A stretch of DNA of 64,000 nt from Inia geoffrensis. Its lineage: Eukaryota > Chordata > Mammalia > Artiodactyla > Iniidae. The notes beneath the pieces were generated by a model. It did not search any database. It saw only the letters and a list, made by a program, of their open reading frames with translations, and had not been told where the DNA came from. The position numbers were made by a program, and so were the translations under genes. This document shows, piece by piece, positions 10,614 to 22,075 of the stretch; within the stretch, counting starts at the first letter, position 1; the number at the start of each line of letters is the position of its first letter. The stretch spans positions 81,895,501 to 81,959,500 of the forward strand of contig CM070903.1 in the NCBI GenBank assembly GCA_036417435.1. The letters are read 5' to 3'.

Positions 10614-12339
10614 GGTAAGCAAGTATTAAAGGAACAAGGCCACCACACACAAAAAACATTATAAACACATACTTAAATGTATATGAATGCATGCATTTGA
10701 TCTTTTCTTCCTCTCATACATTCAGAAGATATTTCTACAATCCTGGCTCACTTGGTCCTGGCATCCTCTCCCACTTCTCAGCCCATCCTGCTGTGTTCCC
10801 TGCATGCCTTGATTCTCGGCCCATCCAAGTTGTGATAGTTAGCTCTGTTAATAATGAATAAATAATAGCAGAGCTCCAACCATTCTCCATTCTTCCCTAT
10901 GTGTACCAAAAGAGAATATAGATGAGCCCAAACTGTATAAGTTGGTGGGGCAAACTTACACATCCCTGGGTCAGTGATCACATTCTCTGTTCAGGTGTTG
11001 TCCACCTCAGCCTGATGCTCGAGGCTTACCTCCTTTTCTCTCAACTTCATTTCCTTCCACTCTACCCATGAACCTCTCAAGCCAGGCTCATCAATGAACA
11101 TGCTCCCTTGGCGGCAGCTCAGCGATTTCAAAGGTTCGTGGGTCCACCTTTATTACCCATGTGACGGCACGAGTTGCCCAGTTGCTAGGGTGGGCCTGTG
11201 GCCTGGAGCACAATGCCTTGTACCACAAGGGGGCTTTGCCTTGTACCACGCACCGTGCTGCCCCTGCGAAGCCGCCTGCCGCCAGAGCCCCTGCCCGGTG
11301 AGCCTGATCTCCCAGTGTCCCTAGGCCTCCCTGTCACACAGGGTCAGGCCACAGGGGAAGAGGTTGTTCCAGGCCCCCCACAGGGCCAGCTGCCCTCCTT
11401 GACTTGCGCCGCCGTGTCCCACATGTCGGGTTACGCTCTTCTCTTCCCAGCCCAGAGCCTCTCTGACTCTGTAACTCCCTCTGGGCACAGGCCCCTTCTG
11501 CCTGGATGTCTCCAGAGGCCCTGTCTCCACACCCTCAGCGGCTCCCAGGGCCCGTCCTGTCGCCTTAGAGGCCCTCGTCGCTGGGGGCCTGGAGGCCTTG
11601 CCCAGAGGGCACAGAGTTATCGTGCCCAGCAGTCCCGGTGGTTGAAGGTGGGGTCGGGTGGTGTAGGAATGAACTGGGGTGATAATGCGTAGGTGTCAGA
11701 GCCGTGTGAGTGCTGGGCAGGGGTGAGGTCCTGATGTTCCTGATCTGGCAGCCTCTGAAACCTCCCTCCCCTGTTGCCTGATGCCCCTGAGTCTGTGTTC
11801 TGCCCTGGAGTCTCATCTCTCGGGGACCAGCGCAAGGCCCCACGCCTGCTCACTCACCCACAGGGCGCGGAGGCCCCTCTGAATTCCTAGAGCCCTTGCT
11901 GTGGGCATCACTCGCAGTGACATTTCATCAGACCCTGCTTGGTGAGCCAGGCTCAGGAGACCTGGTCCTGCTGCAGGAATGCTGTGTGAAATTGACCCTC
12001 AGTTGGCCTGCCTGTGAAAGGAAGGGGCTGGGACCACACCTCTGGGGCTGTCCTCCAATTCTGAGGTTTTATGTGTGTAGACATTTTCCTTATCTGAACT
12101 TTAGGCTCTTTGTTCCCACCACAACCTAGAGCACAGTTCCAGGCTCACGGGGACCCGATAAATGTGTTTCTAAATTGGCGACTGAATAACGGGTTTGTCC
12201 TACTAATATGGTGAAGTGATTTTTCAGTTTGACACTCCTAAGTTTATATTTTCTTTCCCCATCTCATAACAATTGGATTGTTTTCTGGGAGAAGTTTAGC
12301 TAGGATACTGAATTGTAGTCAAAGGCCACTGACTAAACC
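10614..12339. other. Intergenic; moderately GC-rich around 11200-11900
   Basis: The segment 11090-11900 is GC-richer than its surroundings and contains several overlapping open frames on both strands (for example + 11198-11692). None has a recognisable domain or exon structure. CpG is present but less dense than at 5880-6600. I see no RNA gene. Confidence 0.45.
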
Positions 12340-12475
12340 CTCCATATTCCACAAATGCAGATTCCCAGGCACCCAATCTAGAGATTCTGTTTCAGTAGGT
12401 TGGCTGGGGTCTGGAAATCCACAGTAGTGACAAGCCCAAGTAATTCTGAAGCTATGGTCCTGAGAAACATAACTC
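12340..12475. repeat. MER5A-like hAT-Charlie fragment
   Basis: The order 'AGAGATTCTGTTTCAGTAGG' ... 'GGGGTCTGGAAATCCACA' ... 'CAAGTAATTCTGAAGC' resembles the internal part of MER5A-class DNA transposon relics. Confidence 0.55.
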
Positions 12476-13229
12476 TAGGGAGAAAGGATCTCTAGGACAA
12501 TCTAGAGAGTAGAAATTTGTTTCTGTGATGTTTTCTTTCTTTATGAGGAACAGGGTGGTAGGTCTCCTGAGAGCTGGTGCTTGAGGGGAGAGGAATGCGC
12601 GTTGGTTTCTGTCAATGGCAGGCTGGACTTTGAGCAGTGCAGAAGCTAGAACAGCCCATGCTGTTGGACTCATGCATAGCCTCCATCTCTGCCACCGTGT
12701 CCTCTCTGTTCATGAAATTATTGTGCCAACACTAGGGTGGCCAAGGGCAGAGGCTGGCTCAGGACCCCTGGAAGTCACTCTGTTTGGTTGATTAGTGCCT
12801 GTCCCATGGGAGATGCTCCCTGCTGGGTGTTAACATACATTATTACATAGATGTTCACATTCCAAGCCCACTGCTTTGGTCCGCATGCCACACACCTCTT
12901 CCCCAGACACCTTCATCCCCAGTCTTCCCATCTTTCTCCTTTCAAGTCTCTGGCCAACCAGCCAGCATGACCACTGCCCATGAGTCTCTGGGCATCCTTG
13001 CCCCAAGCGTCTTCTCTTTCTTCACCAAGTGGATGACCAGATGTACTGCCTGTAGCTGTCGTTAGGAGGAAGCTCTCTCCTGCAGGCCAAAGGAGCCACC
13101 CCAAGTGAGGCCGCAGAGCAGCTTCCGTCCATTTTTGTCTTGCACCCACATACCAACTGACCCGTCCATGAACCAAGCTTAGCTTTTCCTTCTCTGTCAG
13201 CTTGTCTTCAGAACCCTTCACGCAGTCTG

Positions 13230-13815
13230 AGGCAGGCAGATTCTAGAGCAGCCCCCAGGACCCCTGCCTCCTGGTGTTCACTCTCGTAGGTAATCCCCTC
13301 CTCTTCAGTGTGGGAAAGTTCTCTGACTTGCTTCTCATCAGTGGAATATGGCAAAGGTGATGGGATGAACATGAGAATGTGTACATGACACATGAGATAA
13401 GATGGTAAAGGCCCATCTCACAAGGGCACTCCCCGGGACTTGTTTGCTTTGAAGGAGCAAGTGACTGTGTTATGAGCTGCCATATGGAAAGGAACCGGGA
13501 ACCAGGAGCTGAAGGGGCCATCTCTCCAACAGCCAACAAGAAACTAAACCCCTCATTGTGGTCATGGGCAAGGAACTGGATTCTGACAATAAGCACGTGA
13601 GGCTGGGAGTGAATAGCTCCCCAGCTGATCCTCAGATAATATCACAGCCCCAGTCAATGTCTCAACTGCAGCTTTGTGCGAACCTGAAGAAGAGGAGACA
13701 ACTAAGTCATGCCCAAGTCCTGACCCACAAAAACTGGGAAGTAATAAGTATGTACTAATGTAAGCTGCTGAGTTTATAATGTTGCTATGCAGCAATAGAA
13801 AACCAATACACAGTC
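13230..13815 (+). mobile_element. MaLR (MLT1-like) LTR relic
   Basis: The 3' part (about 13680-13805) has the characteristic order of an AGGAGACAACTAAG-type segment, CCTGACCCACA, a GTAAGCTGCTGAGTTTATAA segment and GCAGCAATAGAAAACCAATAC. These are hallmarks of MLT1-type MaLR LTRs in sense orientation. It seems to be a solo LTR; I could not identify clean duplications at its ends. Confidence 0.75.
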
Positions 13816-15440
13816 AGAAATATGAGCTGAAAGAGAGGCACTGGTACAAAGTGGAGGTGACATGGGAGCCTGGGCCACCTGCTCATGCAGCTTGCTTGTA
13901 TTCTCTGGTCCTATGCATGGCTGTTCCCAGACCTCCACCTCCACCTTATGATGGAATGCTGCAGACTCCTCCCGGGCCTTAAAGCTTGGTGAATGTGACA
14001 GAACCCAGCTCCTGATGGCAAACCTGGACACTCGGTCACTTCATGTCCCATGGTTAGGTGCATAATCTCTACCAGGGCCCATTAGCAGAGGAGCATCTCT
14101 TTTCTGAATGATTCCCCGCCGCAGATGGCATAGATTTGCATCAGGACCCCAGGACCTTATGCTGTGATTCTGCTGTCCTCCACATGGCATATTTTCTCAC
14201 CCCAGGTAACTCTAATCCCATAGAGTCTACCTGGTTGTGTAGCCCACTGGTTGTATTCCCCAGGAGCAGGGATGCTTGCACCTCAGCCTAGATCTGCTAC
14301 ACAACCCGTTCCTGTTGGCAGTTTTCCTTGTCACTAAGGAAATAAGTGAGAGCAGTATTTCTAAATATGGAATATGCTGCCTCCAGAATCCAAAAGGCCT
14401 GCCAGGCATCGTGCTTTCTTCTTAGTTGTGTGAGATATGAGATAACAATTTGTCCTAATGCGGTGGAGATAGGAGGATATGTTCCAGCTTGCCCCAAACC
14501 ACTGGATCTCTAAAAACTTCACTGAAGTAGTGACCCCCTGAATCTTCATCTAGTCTTTATTCTGCCCTCCGGAATGCATGTGTCTTATCCAGTCTTCCAA
14601 TGCATTTGCCACTTCTTACTCATTTGACCATTTAATATAGTAAACAATGTGATCTTCTGCAGAGTGTCCAGATGGCCCAGGTCCTTAAGACTATATTAGG
14701 GCAAAGGGCAGATTTAGCTTCCAGGCAACACTGTGAGTTGATACTGTGTCTTGTCCTGTGAGGATGTGAACTGCTTCAGTCCTCTGATAAGGGTGGAAAA
14801 GAATACATTTATCAGATTGATTGCCATATGCTATATATTTAAGGCCATTTTAACCTGATCTAGCAAAGATACCATATCTAGCTCACAGCTGTAATTGGGA
14901 GACTACTACTTGGTTGAGTTTATGGTAACCCACTGCTATCTCCCAGGATGTATCTAGTTTTTATAGCAGCCATACTGATGAATAGAAAAGGCGTGTGATG
15001 AGAACCACCATTCCTGCCGACCCTGGTGTTTAAGTGGGAGTGGGGTGGCGCTTATATTAGCCATATACATCATATGGTATTGTTTTTGATTTACCAACTT
15101 GGCTGGGGAGGGTAAGGGGTTTCAAAGGCTTCTACTTGGTTTTTGCTACTAGCCCGTACTGCACAGGACAAGGAACCAATGTGGTTATTGCCAGTACCTA
15201 AGTATGGCTAGTCCATTTATCCCTTTGAGAACCAAGGAAAGGATCAGTGAGTGAGTCTGTGGAGCCAGTGACCTACCATGAGCCAGACCTGAGTCCAAAC
15301 TCCATTTACTACCTGATGCTTTGGGTCCCTGGATTCCTCAACTCACACCTTGTATCCAACTGTCCCTGAAAGGTTTTTGTATCCTTCTTTCCCCGCAGTG
15401 TATAGTCTCATGAATAAATGGCTTCGGGCAAGGACTGAAG
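13816..15440. other. Repeat-rich intergenic DNA, probably old LTR-element interior
   Basis: No coding exon or RNA gene recognised. The text has the feel of decayed endogenous retroviral or MaLR internal sequence, and it lies between a MaLR LTR and an ERV LTR. I cannot name the family with confidence. Confidence 0.4.
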
Positions 15441-15458
15441 AAATCTCTACTCAGGTTG

Positions 15459-15951
15459 CCAAAATTCGGCCTCCGTACACAAGTGGTGGATCAAATCTCG
15501 GAGACAGAGTTTTGGGTGAAGTAGAAAGAAATAGCTTTATTGCTTTGCCAGGCAAAGGGGGCCACAATGGACTAATGCCCTCAGAACTGTGTGTCCCACC
15601 CTGGAGGGGATAGTGAGGAGTCTCATAGTGTTCAAGAAGCAGGGCGTGATCAGCTCGTGGACATTCTGCTGATTGGTTGGAGGTGAAGTATTTAGGAGTC
15701 AACATCAACCTTCTCTTTCCAACCGGTCTGGGGTCTACATGCTTGTGGGCAGCATACAGTTAACTTCTTTCACCTGATAGGGGTTTCAGTATCTGCAAAA
15801 CAGCTCAAAGGACATGGCTCAGAATATTATCTATAGTCCTTAAGGAAGAACTAAAGGTCCTTGACTTTGTTTAATGGCTAAAGTATTATTATTTTGTCTT
15901 GCTTGACTGTTTTCCTTTCTGCATTTCCTCACTTCTCTGATTGCTGTTACA
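15459..15951 (-). mobile_element. Endogenous retrovirus LTR (R-U5 and probable U3), - strand
   Basis: On the - strand an AATAAA (in GCAATAAAGCTATTTC, near 15530) is followed about 50 bases later by CTCCGAGATTTGATCC and a GTACGGAGGCC segment. That is the usual layout of a retroviral LTR polyadenylation signal, R and U5. The sequence up to about 15951, starting TGTAACAGC on the - strand, looks like U3. I see no gag, pol or env frame attached, so it is a solo or broken LTR. Confidence 0.65.
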
Positions 15952-16424
15952 TGCATGCCATGATTCATAAGGACCTAGTTTCTCCATCAGTCAGTGGAAT
16001 TTGGGTCAGAGAACTGGCTCAGGTCTGGAAGCTTAGAAAGTGATCATGACGTTTTATTATCGTGGCTGCGTTCAGCCTCCTTGCTTTGGTTGTATAGACT
16101 GAGCAATAGTCTCATTTGCTGCCCATCTGTCATGTCCCTTGGGATGTGGTGCTGTATCAACCACCTCCCGAGCTCTCTGTGAGTCAGACCTCCTTGACTG
16201 CCTCTGACCTTGCCACTCATGATGACAACTGCACCTATCTTGTTTTTGAGAGTTAAGCATTGCCATCTGGCCTCTGTTATTTTGGAAGTCTGTTGTCTCC
16301 ATTGCTATCAGAAAATCCTGCTCTGTCCCAGCATCTGCTACCAGCCTACAGAGGATAGCCCACCACTGAGCTTCTTTACAACGCTGGAGGCCTCCTCATC
16401 AGCACGATCCTTATCACTTTGGAC
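15952..16424. other. Intergenic, no gene recognised
   Basis: Possibly more decayed LTR-element sequence continuing from the neighbouring LTR. Nothing coding recognised. Confidence 0.35.
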
Positions 16425-16441
16425 AAGAACACTATATCCCA

Positions 16442-16648
16442 GGCTTACCTGGTGGCACAGTGGTTGAGAGTCTGCCTGCCGATGCAGGGGACACGGGTTC
16501 GTGCCCCGGTCCGGGAAGATCCCATGTGCCACAGAGCGTCTGGGCCCGTGAGCCATGGCCGCTGAGCCTACGCATCTGGAGCCTGTGCTCCGCAACGGGA
16601 GAGGCCACAACAGTGAGAGGCCCGCGTACCCCCCCCCCCAAAAAAAAA
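16442..16648 (+). mobile_element. CHR-type SINE with C-run before the A tail
   Basis: Forward CHR SINE. The target-site duplication AAGAACACTATATCCCA occurs at 16425-16441 and again directly after the A tail (about 16649-16665). A run of nine or more C precedes the tail, which is unusual among the copies here. Confidence 0.92.
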
Positions 16649-16665
16649 AAGAACACTATATCCCA

Positions 16666-18870
16666 AGAACTGAGTTGGCTAGTGGTTTTTTTGGCCTTAC
16701 ATAGTATATCCTACTTCTGTGAGTCTTTTGACTTCTTCCGCCAGTGTTTACCACTGTAGTTCTGGCATTTCTACCTATTTAGTGTGGGCTATTTCTTTTT
16801 CCAAGCTTCCAAGGGCCAACCAAATACTATGACCTGGGGTCTCTGCCAAGCTATTAAATCCTGTGTTGTAGGTTTATCTCTCTTTTCCAAGTGTGTATTC
16901 TGTTCCTCCTCATCCAGCGCAGTCCCATATATGCTCTCCTGCTTTGCCAGTTCACGCTGCAGTCCTGCAGCTCTTCCCTATAGTCCTCTTCTACCTTGAG
17001 CCATCACAGCATTTCCCCAGGTGGGCTACATTGTGACTTAATCCTGGCTATCATTCTGGTGGTTGCAAGTGGAAAGTGGGATAGATGGTTGGGGGTAAGG
17101 GCAGACGTGTACAAGGCAGAAGCCTCTACATCGTCAAGCATATACATACATCCCCAAGAGACTAGCATCAGCCTCTAACAGGGAAGAATGAGCTACTTCT
17201 ATAGATCAAAAACATTCAGGGAAATAGGGAAATTTAAGATTTTCAAATACATCAACCCAGGTGACTTCACTTCAGGTATCAGCATCCCATTTTTCTCCCA
17301 GTCAAGGCCTTGACCTTAGTGTGGCAGACTCAGTGAGGCTGAGAATTTAAACTTCTCTGGAACTCTGATACTCCTAAAATTTAGTTTTCTGTTCCGGCCC
17401 CAGATTTTTTTGCCCTCTGGCTGCAGGATATGTGAATCATTTTATAAGCTGTCAAATAGATCCTCTGGCTTTCCCACTTGAGCTGAAATTGGCAATTAAT
17501 CACTGTCAGTCTTTCATTTAATAAATTAACGAGCCCCACCTCCCCCAGTGGCCCAACTCTAAAGTTCTTATAATTGCTTTTCCCTAAAACATCTGGGATT
17601 TTGCATCTGTTGGTACATTCCCTTCCACTGGCATCCCATTCCAGTCTTCCACTGGTGAAAATTTTAACAATTGCCATACCATTCCAGGGGCTATCAGTCT
17701 CCACTGTCACCGGAGATGGGGTTCTCATTACCAGAAGGCTGGTAGGTGATCCAACTTCAAAATTTCATCTTAGAATCTTTTTCTAGGACTACTTTTTGTA
17801 GCAACCATATGGGTTGAATTCCTTAGGAAAACAGATTTCTGAGATTTTGAGATTCGCGTGTAGGTTTTTAATTAAGTGGTACTCTAGAGACCAACACCTG
17901 AGAGGGGTCAGGGAAGCAGGACTGGGCAGAGGTTGTACTGTGATGCAAGTGCACAGAGATCTGGGGCTGGGACAATCCATGAGTTGTGCCACATAAGGAG
18001 AAATGGCTTAGCCTTTATAACTCTCCTAGATTTGTCCGTGGAGGTGGACTGCCCCAAGGAAGGCAGTGACTTTGGGCAAAGTGGCTGTGTTTGGCTGAGG
18101 ACAGTTGCTGGAAAAGACTCAGCTGAGAGCTGTCGGCTGTTGACACTCAAAGCAGCTACAGGAGTGAGTGTCTCAGTCCTGAAAGGTAGCACACCATAAC
18201 ATCCACTACACCTGCATTTCCTGATTTTAAAAATGACACGGCCATCCACTGTCTAGTTCTTCCCACTCCTGACAGCAATCTTAATTTCCATCCAAGTCTT
18301 TTCCTTTTCTAATGGACCCATAAATCATAATCCAGGTACAGTACTGTCTTGGCAACATACTAAGTAGAGTTGTACTCAGCTTTTGAAAGCCCTCTTTTAA
18401 CATTGAAAAACTTCACAAATTTCCACATTATAGTACCATAATAGTAACTAAATGAATATCCATTAAAAATAATAAAAGCTATTATAAATTTAGTAACTGG
18501 TTTAATCACATGAGCACCCATGTATAATACAAAAAAATGTTATGTATTTATATAATGACATTTCTTGTTCTGGTGACAGAGACAGTACTTGGTGCTCACA
18601 TAAACTCACGAAATACCTGGATTAGGATGCTACCTATAGTTGTGTTCAAGAATGGAACGGCCAGCTGAATGGAACGGCAAGTGGAGGCTGAAATCCAGCC
18701 CAACCTCTAATCACCAAAACTTTCACCCCATCATAGGGATGACTGTACTGAAGGAACGTCAGACTTTTTCTAAACCAGTTGCCCTAACAGGCTACCATTC
18801 AGGTCTCTCTTTTTCTACTTAGGATAAAGGCACCTCTTTGCCAGCCTTGGACCTGCCTCGTGACTAATTA
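16666..18870. other. Intergenic, no gene recognised
   Basis: Several open frames under 120 codons on both strands, none with a recognisable family or exon signals. The content looks like ancient repeat and unique DNA mixed. Confidence 0.45.
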
Positions 18871-18879
18871 CAAGCCTTA

Positions 18880-19025
18880 ACTCCAGAGCCAGACAGTCCT
18901 AGATGTGGATTCTGGCTTTGCTGCTTACTTGCTGTTAACCTTATACATCTAAGGCTGAGTCTCCTTTGTAAAATGGGATTATATCTCCCTCTGTGTGGTT
19001 GTGGTGTTCAGGTAGCAAATGAATG
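18880..19025 (+). repeat. MIR ancient SINE
   Basis: The segment runs GAGCCAGACAGTCCTAGATG ... TTGCTGCTTACTTGCTG ... CTTTGTAAAATGGGATTA, which is the MIR core order in sense direction. Confidence 0.75.
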
Positions 19026-20000
19026 CCACCTACCTTCACAGATCTTTATCAACCTTATTTAGGTATAATTTACATAAAATGTACAAACATTAAATGTACA
19101 TTGTGATGAGTTTTGACAATGTAAACCAGTGACCAGATAGGTAAACTGTGTGCTTTTTATACTGTCCAGAGATTGTACCAGGCCCTGCCTGTGGGAGTTA
19201 CAAAGTAAAACAAAGCACCCTTGATCTGGTTAACCCCTGGATTAGGTTAGGCCTGGGATGTATATATTCAGAGCCCCTACTTCCTCTGCATAACAAATCA
19301 CACTGTCACTCTCCTGAGGGCAAGACCTTCCAGCTTGTTCTCTGCCCTATCCCCAGCACCTCGCAGTGTAGGTATGGGCACTCCATAAGCATTTGTTTAA
19401 AGACAAATGAACATGTAAAGTTAACAATGAGTATCATGATAAGTATGTGCCAAATTAATTCATTGACCCGGAGAAGACCCAGATCAACCCTGTGGGTTAG
19501 GGTAATTAGTAAAGGTCTGCAGCGAAGGCAGCATTTCAAAAGGCTCAGATTTCAATAATATTTAGGAAAACTCCAGAGCTAAGACAAGCAGCGGGTAAAG
19601 ATTAGAAGGGTGGCCTCAAACACTTGCCTAGAGCACACATTGCATGTACCCTGGTGGTGGTAACATTATCAATCTTGTAACTTTTATTGAGCGTCTGCAC
19701 CACCAGATTTCTGGGCAGGGCCCTGGGATTAGCTGACCATAACTGCGCGGCAAGGCCCTCCCTCTCACCAACAGGCAGGCACTAATAGAGATATAAGCCA
19801 CATGCACCCAAAAGGGCAAGGAAAGGCATCTTCTTCCGACGTCTCCGCCCTTAAAGCACACACGGTTTGCTCCGCGACGACCAAGCCGGAGAGGACGGGG
19901 ATCTTCATGGCGCCCTCTTCTGGCGAAGGATAGACTCCACCCTCCAATCCCCGCCCTTCTTTGGGGTGAAGCAGGTTGCAGGCCGAATTGTGTCGCCGCA
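19026..20000. other. Intergenic up to the RFC4 CpG island; includes an L1-type 3' relic
   Basis: Around 19050-19140 the words TTTAGGTATAATTTACATAA and TGTACATTGTGATGAGTTTT are typical of old L1 3' ends. From about 19840 CpG density rises toward the RFC4 promoter. Confidence 0.5.
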
Positions 20001-20700
20001 GAAATGCCAGTGACATGCCCATGACTGCCAATGAATTACAGGTTCTGCAGGCTCGTACCTACAAAAGAGAGTGGACCTCCGCGCTTCGAGGCCCACAAGA
20101 GCCTCCTCAACCGCCCTAGCGGGTCAGGGCTCGCGGAGCCCTCCCCGCCCCCGTCCGCTGAGCACGCGGGTCCTCGGCCGCAGCCTCTCCTACAGACGGC
20201 AGCTCTCAAGTTCCCTTGCCCCGCAGGCTCTAGTCGGAGGGCTACGTCGGGACAGGATGGAGCTTTATTTACACCTCCGGACTCATTCCCATCCAGCCCC
20301 AGCATCCCCGAGAGTCCGCGTGTCTCATCAGCTTAAACACCACAGAATAGGAGGATACGGCTCCCTTAAGGCGGGGCGCGCGCAGCAGACCGGAAGTGAC
20401 GCTTGACGTGCGGCGTGTTCCCGCCCTGCCCCTCGCCGCTGTTCCGTGGCGGGAACTCGGGCTGCTTGCTGACCGCGGCTACCGTAAGGGATTCCCCCCC
20501 ACCTTTCTGGCGGCTCGGGGCTTCCTGGGCCTGAGAGCCTCCGCTTGGGGAACGGTGCTAAGACTTCGCGACCACCTCGCCCTTTCCCTGCCGCGGAAAC
20601 CTCAGGAACGAGCCGGTGGCGTCCTAGCTCTCAAGACGAGCGGCTAAAAGGCCCAGGCAGTGCCCGGGGACACACGCGGGGAGCCGGGGAGAACAGGTGA
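20000..20700 (+). promoter_or_regulatory. RFC4: RFC4 CpG-island promoter and probable noncoding exon 1
   Basis: CpG-dense, TATA-less region. At 20389-20400 is an ETS-type site with a following TGAC (ACCGGAAGTGAC). Two E2F-type sites follow: TTCCCGCC at 20418-20425 and, inverted, GGCGGGAA at 20448-20455. E2F control is established for DNA-replication genes, so these sites fit RFC4; their use here is inferred. Transcription probably starts near 20400-20450. The noncoding first exon could end at either of two GT donors: before GTAAGG at 20484, or at 20696 before GTGACC. It would join the exon that begins about 22064. Confidence 0.75.
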
Positions 20701-21343
20701 CCAGCCGGAGAAATTGCGAGGACTGCCTTCGCTTTCCTCTACTCTTGTGCCTTCGATGCCCCTGTGATGTCTTCCACCTCTTGCGCGCTCCTTGGTCTAC
20801 GGGTGGCTCAATCCAGCATTCTTCAGAGCCCTGTTTTGGGCGGTATTACTGTTTGGCAGCCTGTGGCAGGGATTGAGTAATCCAATAACGTTAAAAACCT
20901 TAGTTGTTTACAGATGTTAACAATTTATTTTATTTATTGATTATACCCATATGCCAAGCACAGAGCTGTGTGTTTGCACGATTCTTTTATTTGACCCAGT
21001 TGCCTTATGAAATGGGCCTTAGCTTCTTTTACAAGAAGGCGAAACTGAGTCTGATAAGTGGTAATTCAGTCACCAGATCTTATTGAGCATCTATCCTGTA
21101 CCAGGCACTGGAGACACAGCAGTGAAAAAAATAGAATTGCCATTAATGCTGGGGATTTTCAGACAAACTGTCCCTAAAAACAGCCTTTTGCTGCCTGGAG
21201 AGCGTTTACCTCAATGTTAATAGTGCTTATCTTCTGGGTGAGATTTTGAATTTTTGAAACTCCTCATGCTTTTCCAAATTGTTTTGTTTTCTTCAAATGA
21301 GCATGCTATGAGAAAAACAGCTGTTTCCATTTTAACAACAGTG

Positions 21344-21376
21344 TCTCGCCTCCCCGCCCCCCCCCCCCCCCGCCTT
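21344..21376. repeat. C-rich homopolymer tract in RFC4 intron 1
   Basis: A run of about 17 C residues flanked by CCCCGCC and CGCC. It is likely to be length-variable and error-prone in sequencing. Confidence 0.8.
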
Positions 21377-21663
21377 CCCCTCCCCACAAAAACTTCTGTC
21401 TGAAGGCAGTCACGGGCTCTGCCCATAAAATAGGCTCTCCAGTGGCGCTTTAGTCCCAAGAGAAGTGGAGGTTCTGATTTTTGGTCCCAGTACTCCTCCT
21501 AATTGCTGAGTCCATTCCAGGGTCTGAGCTAGACTTAGACCCATGACTGAAGAGACTGTTGAGACCCATGTACCGTTTGGCCATTAATGCCATCATATTT
21601 ATCAAAAGGTTTGTTAAAGTTATAGAACTTTGTTCTATAAGTCCCTCACTATAAGTAGATTTT

Positions 21664-21849
21664 AAAAAAATATTTATAGGTCTTGGCTGTGTCGGGTCTT
21701 AGTTGCGGCAGACAGGATCTTCGTTGCAGCACACAGGATCTTTAGCTTGCGGCATGCATGTGGGATCGAATTCCCCGACCAGGGTTCAAACCCCGGCCCC
21801 CTGCATGGGGAGCTCTGAGTCTTACCCACTGTGCCATCAGGGAAGTCCC
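21664..21849 (-). mobile_element. Old CHR-like/tRNA SINE in RFC4 intron 1
   Basis: Decayed reverse-oriented SINE with a recognisable tRNA-like head near 21750-21849. Target-site duplication TATAAGTAGATTT at 21651-21663 and 21850-21862. It lies in the intron just upstream of the first coding exon. Confidence 0.88.
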
Positions 21850-22075
21850 TATAAGTAGATTTGAAGTTCCTTCAGCACTTCGGCCTCTTTTATGTCCTTG
21901 TAGTCCCCAGTAGAATGCATTCAAAGGATGCTAGGTCATGGGGTGATGTCCTTCATTTAATATTTTTTGAATGTCTTTGCACAAGGTTAAGTGTGCTTTC
22001 AGGCTGTACTTTCTCATGATGGTTTCAAAAGAGCTTTTCCTTTTCTGTCTTGCACCTGGTCAGTGTGAAGTAACC

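Noticed and set aside
1..20000. ADIPOQ exons, expected neighbour of RFC4 in human
   Set aside because: No collagen-like Gly-X-Y repeats or C1q domain sequence seen. In human the gene starts about 36 kb beyond the RFC4 promoter, outside this window.
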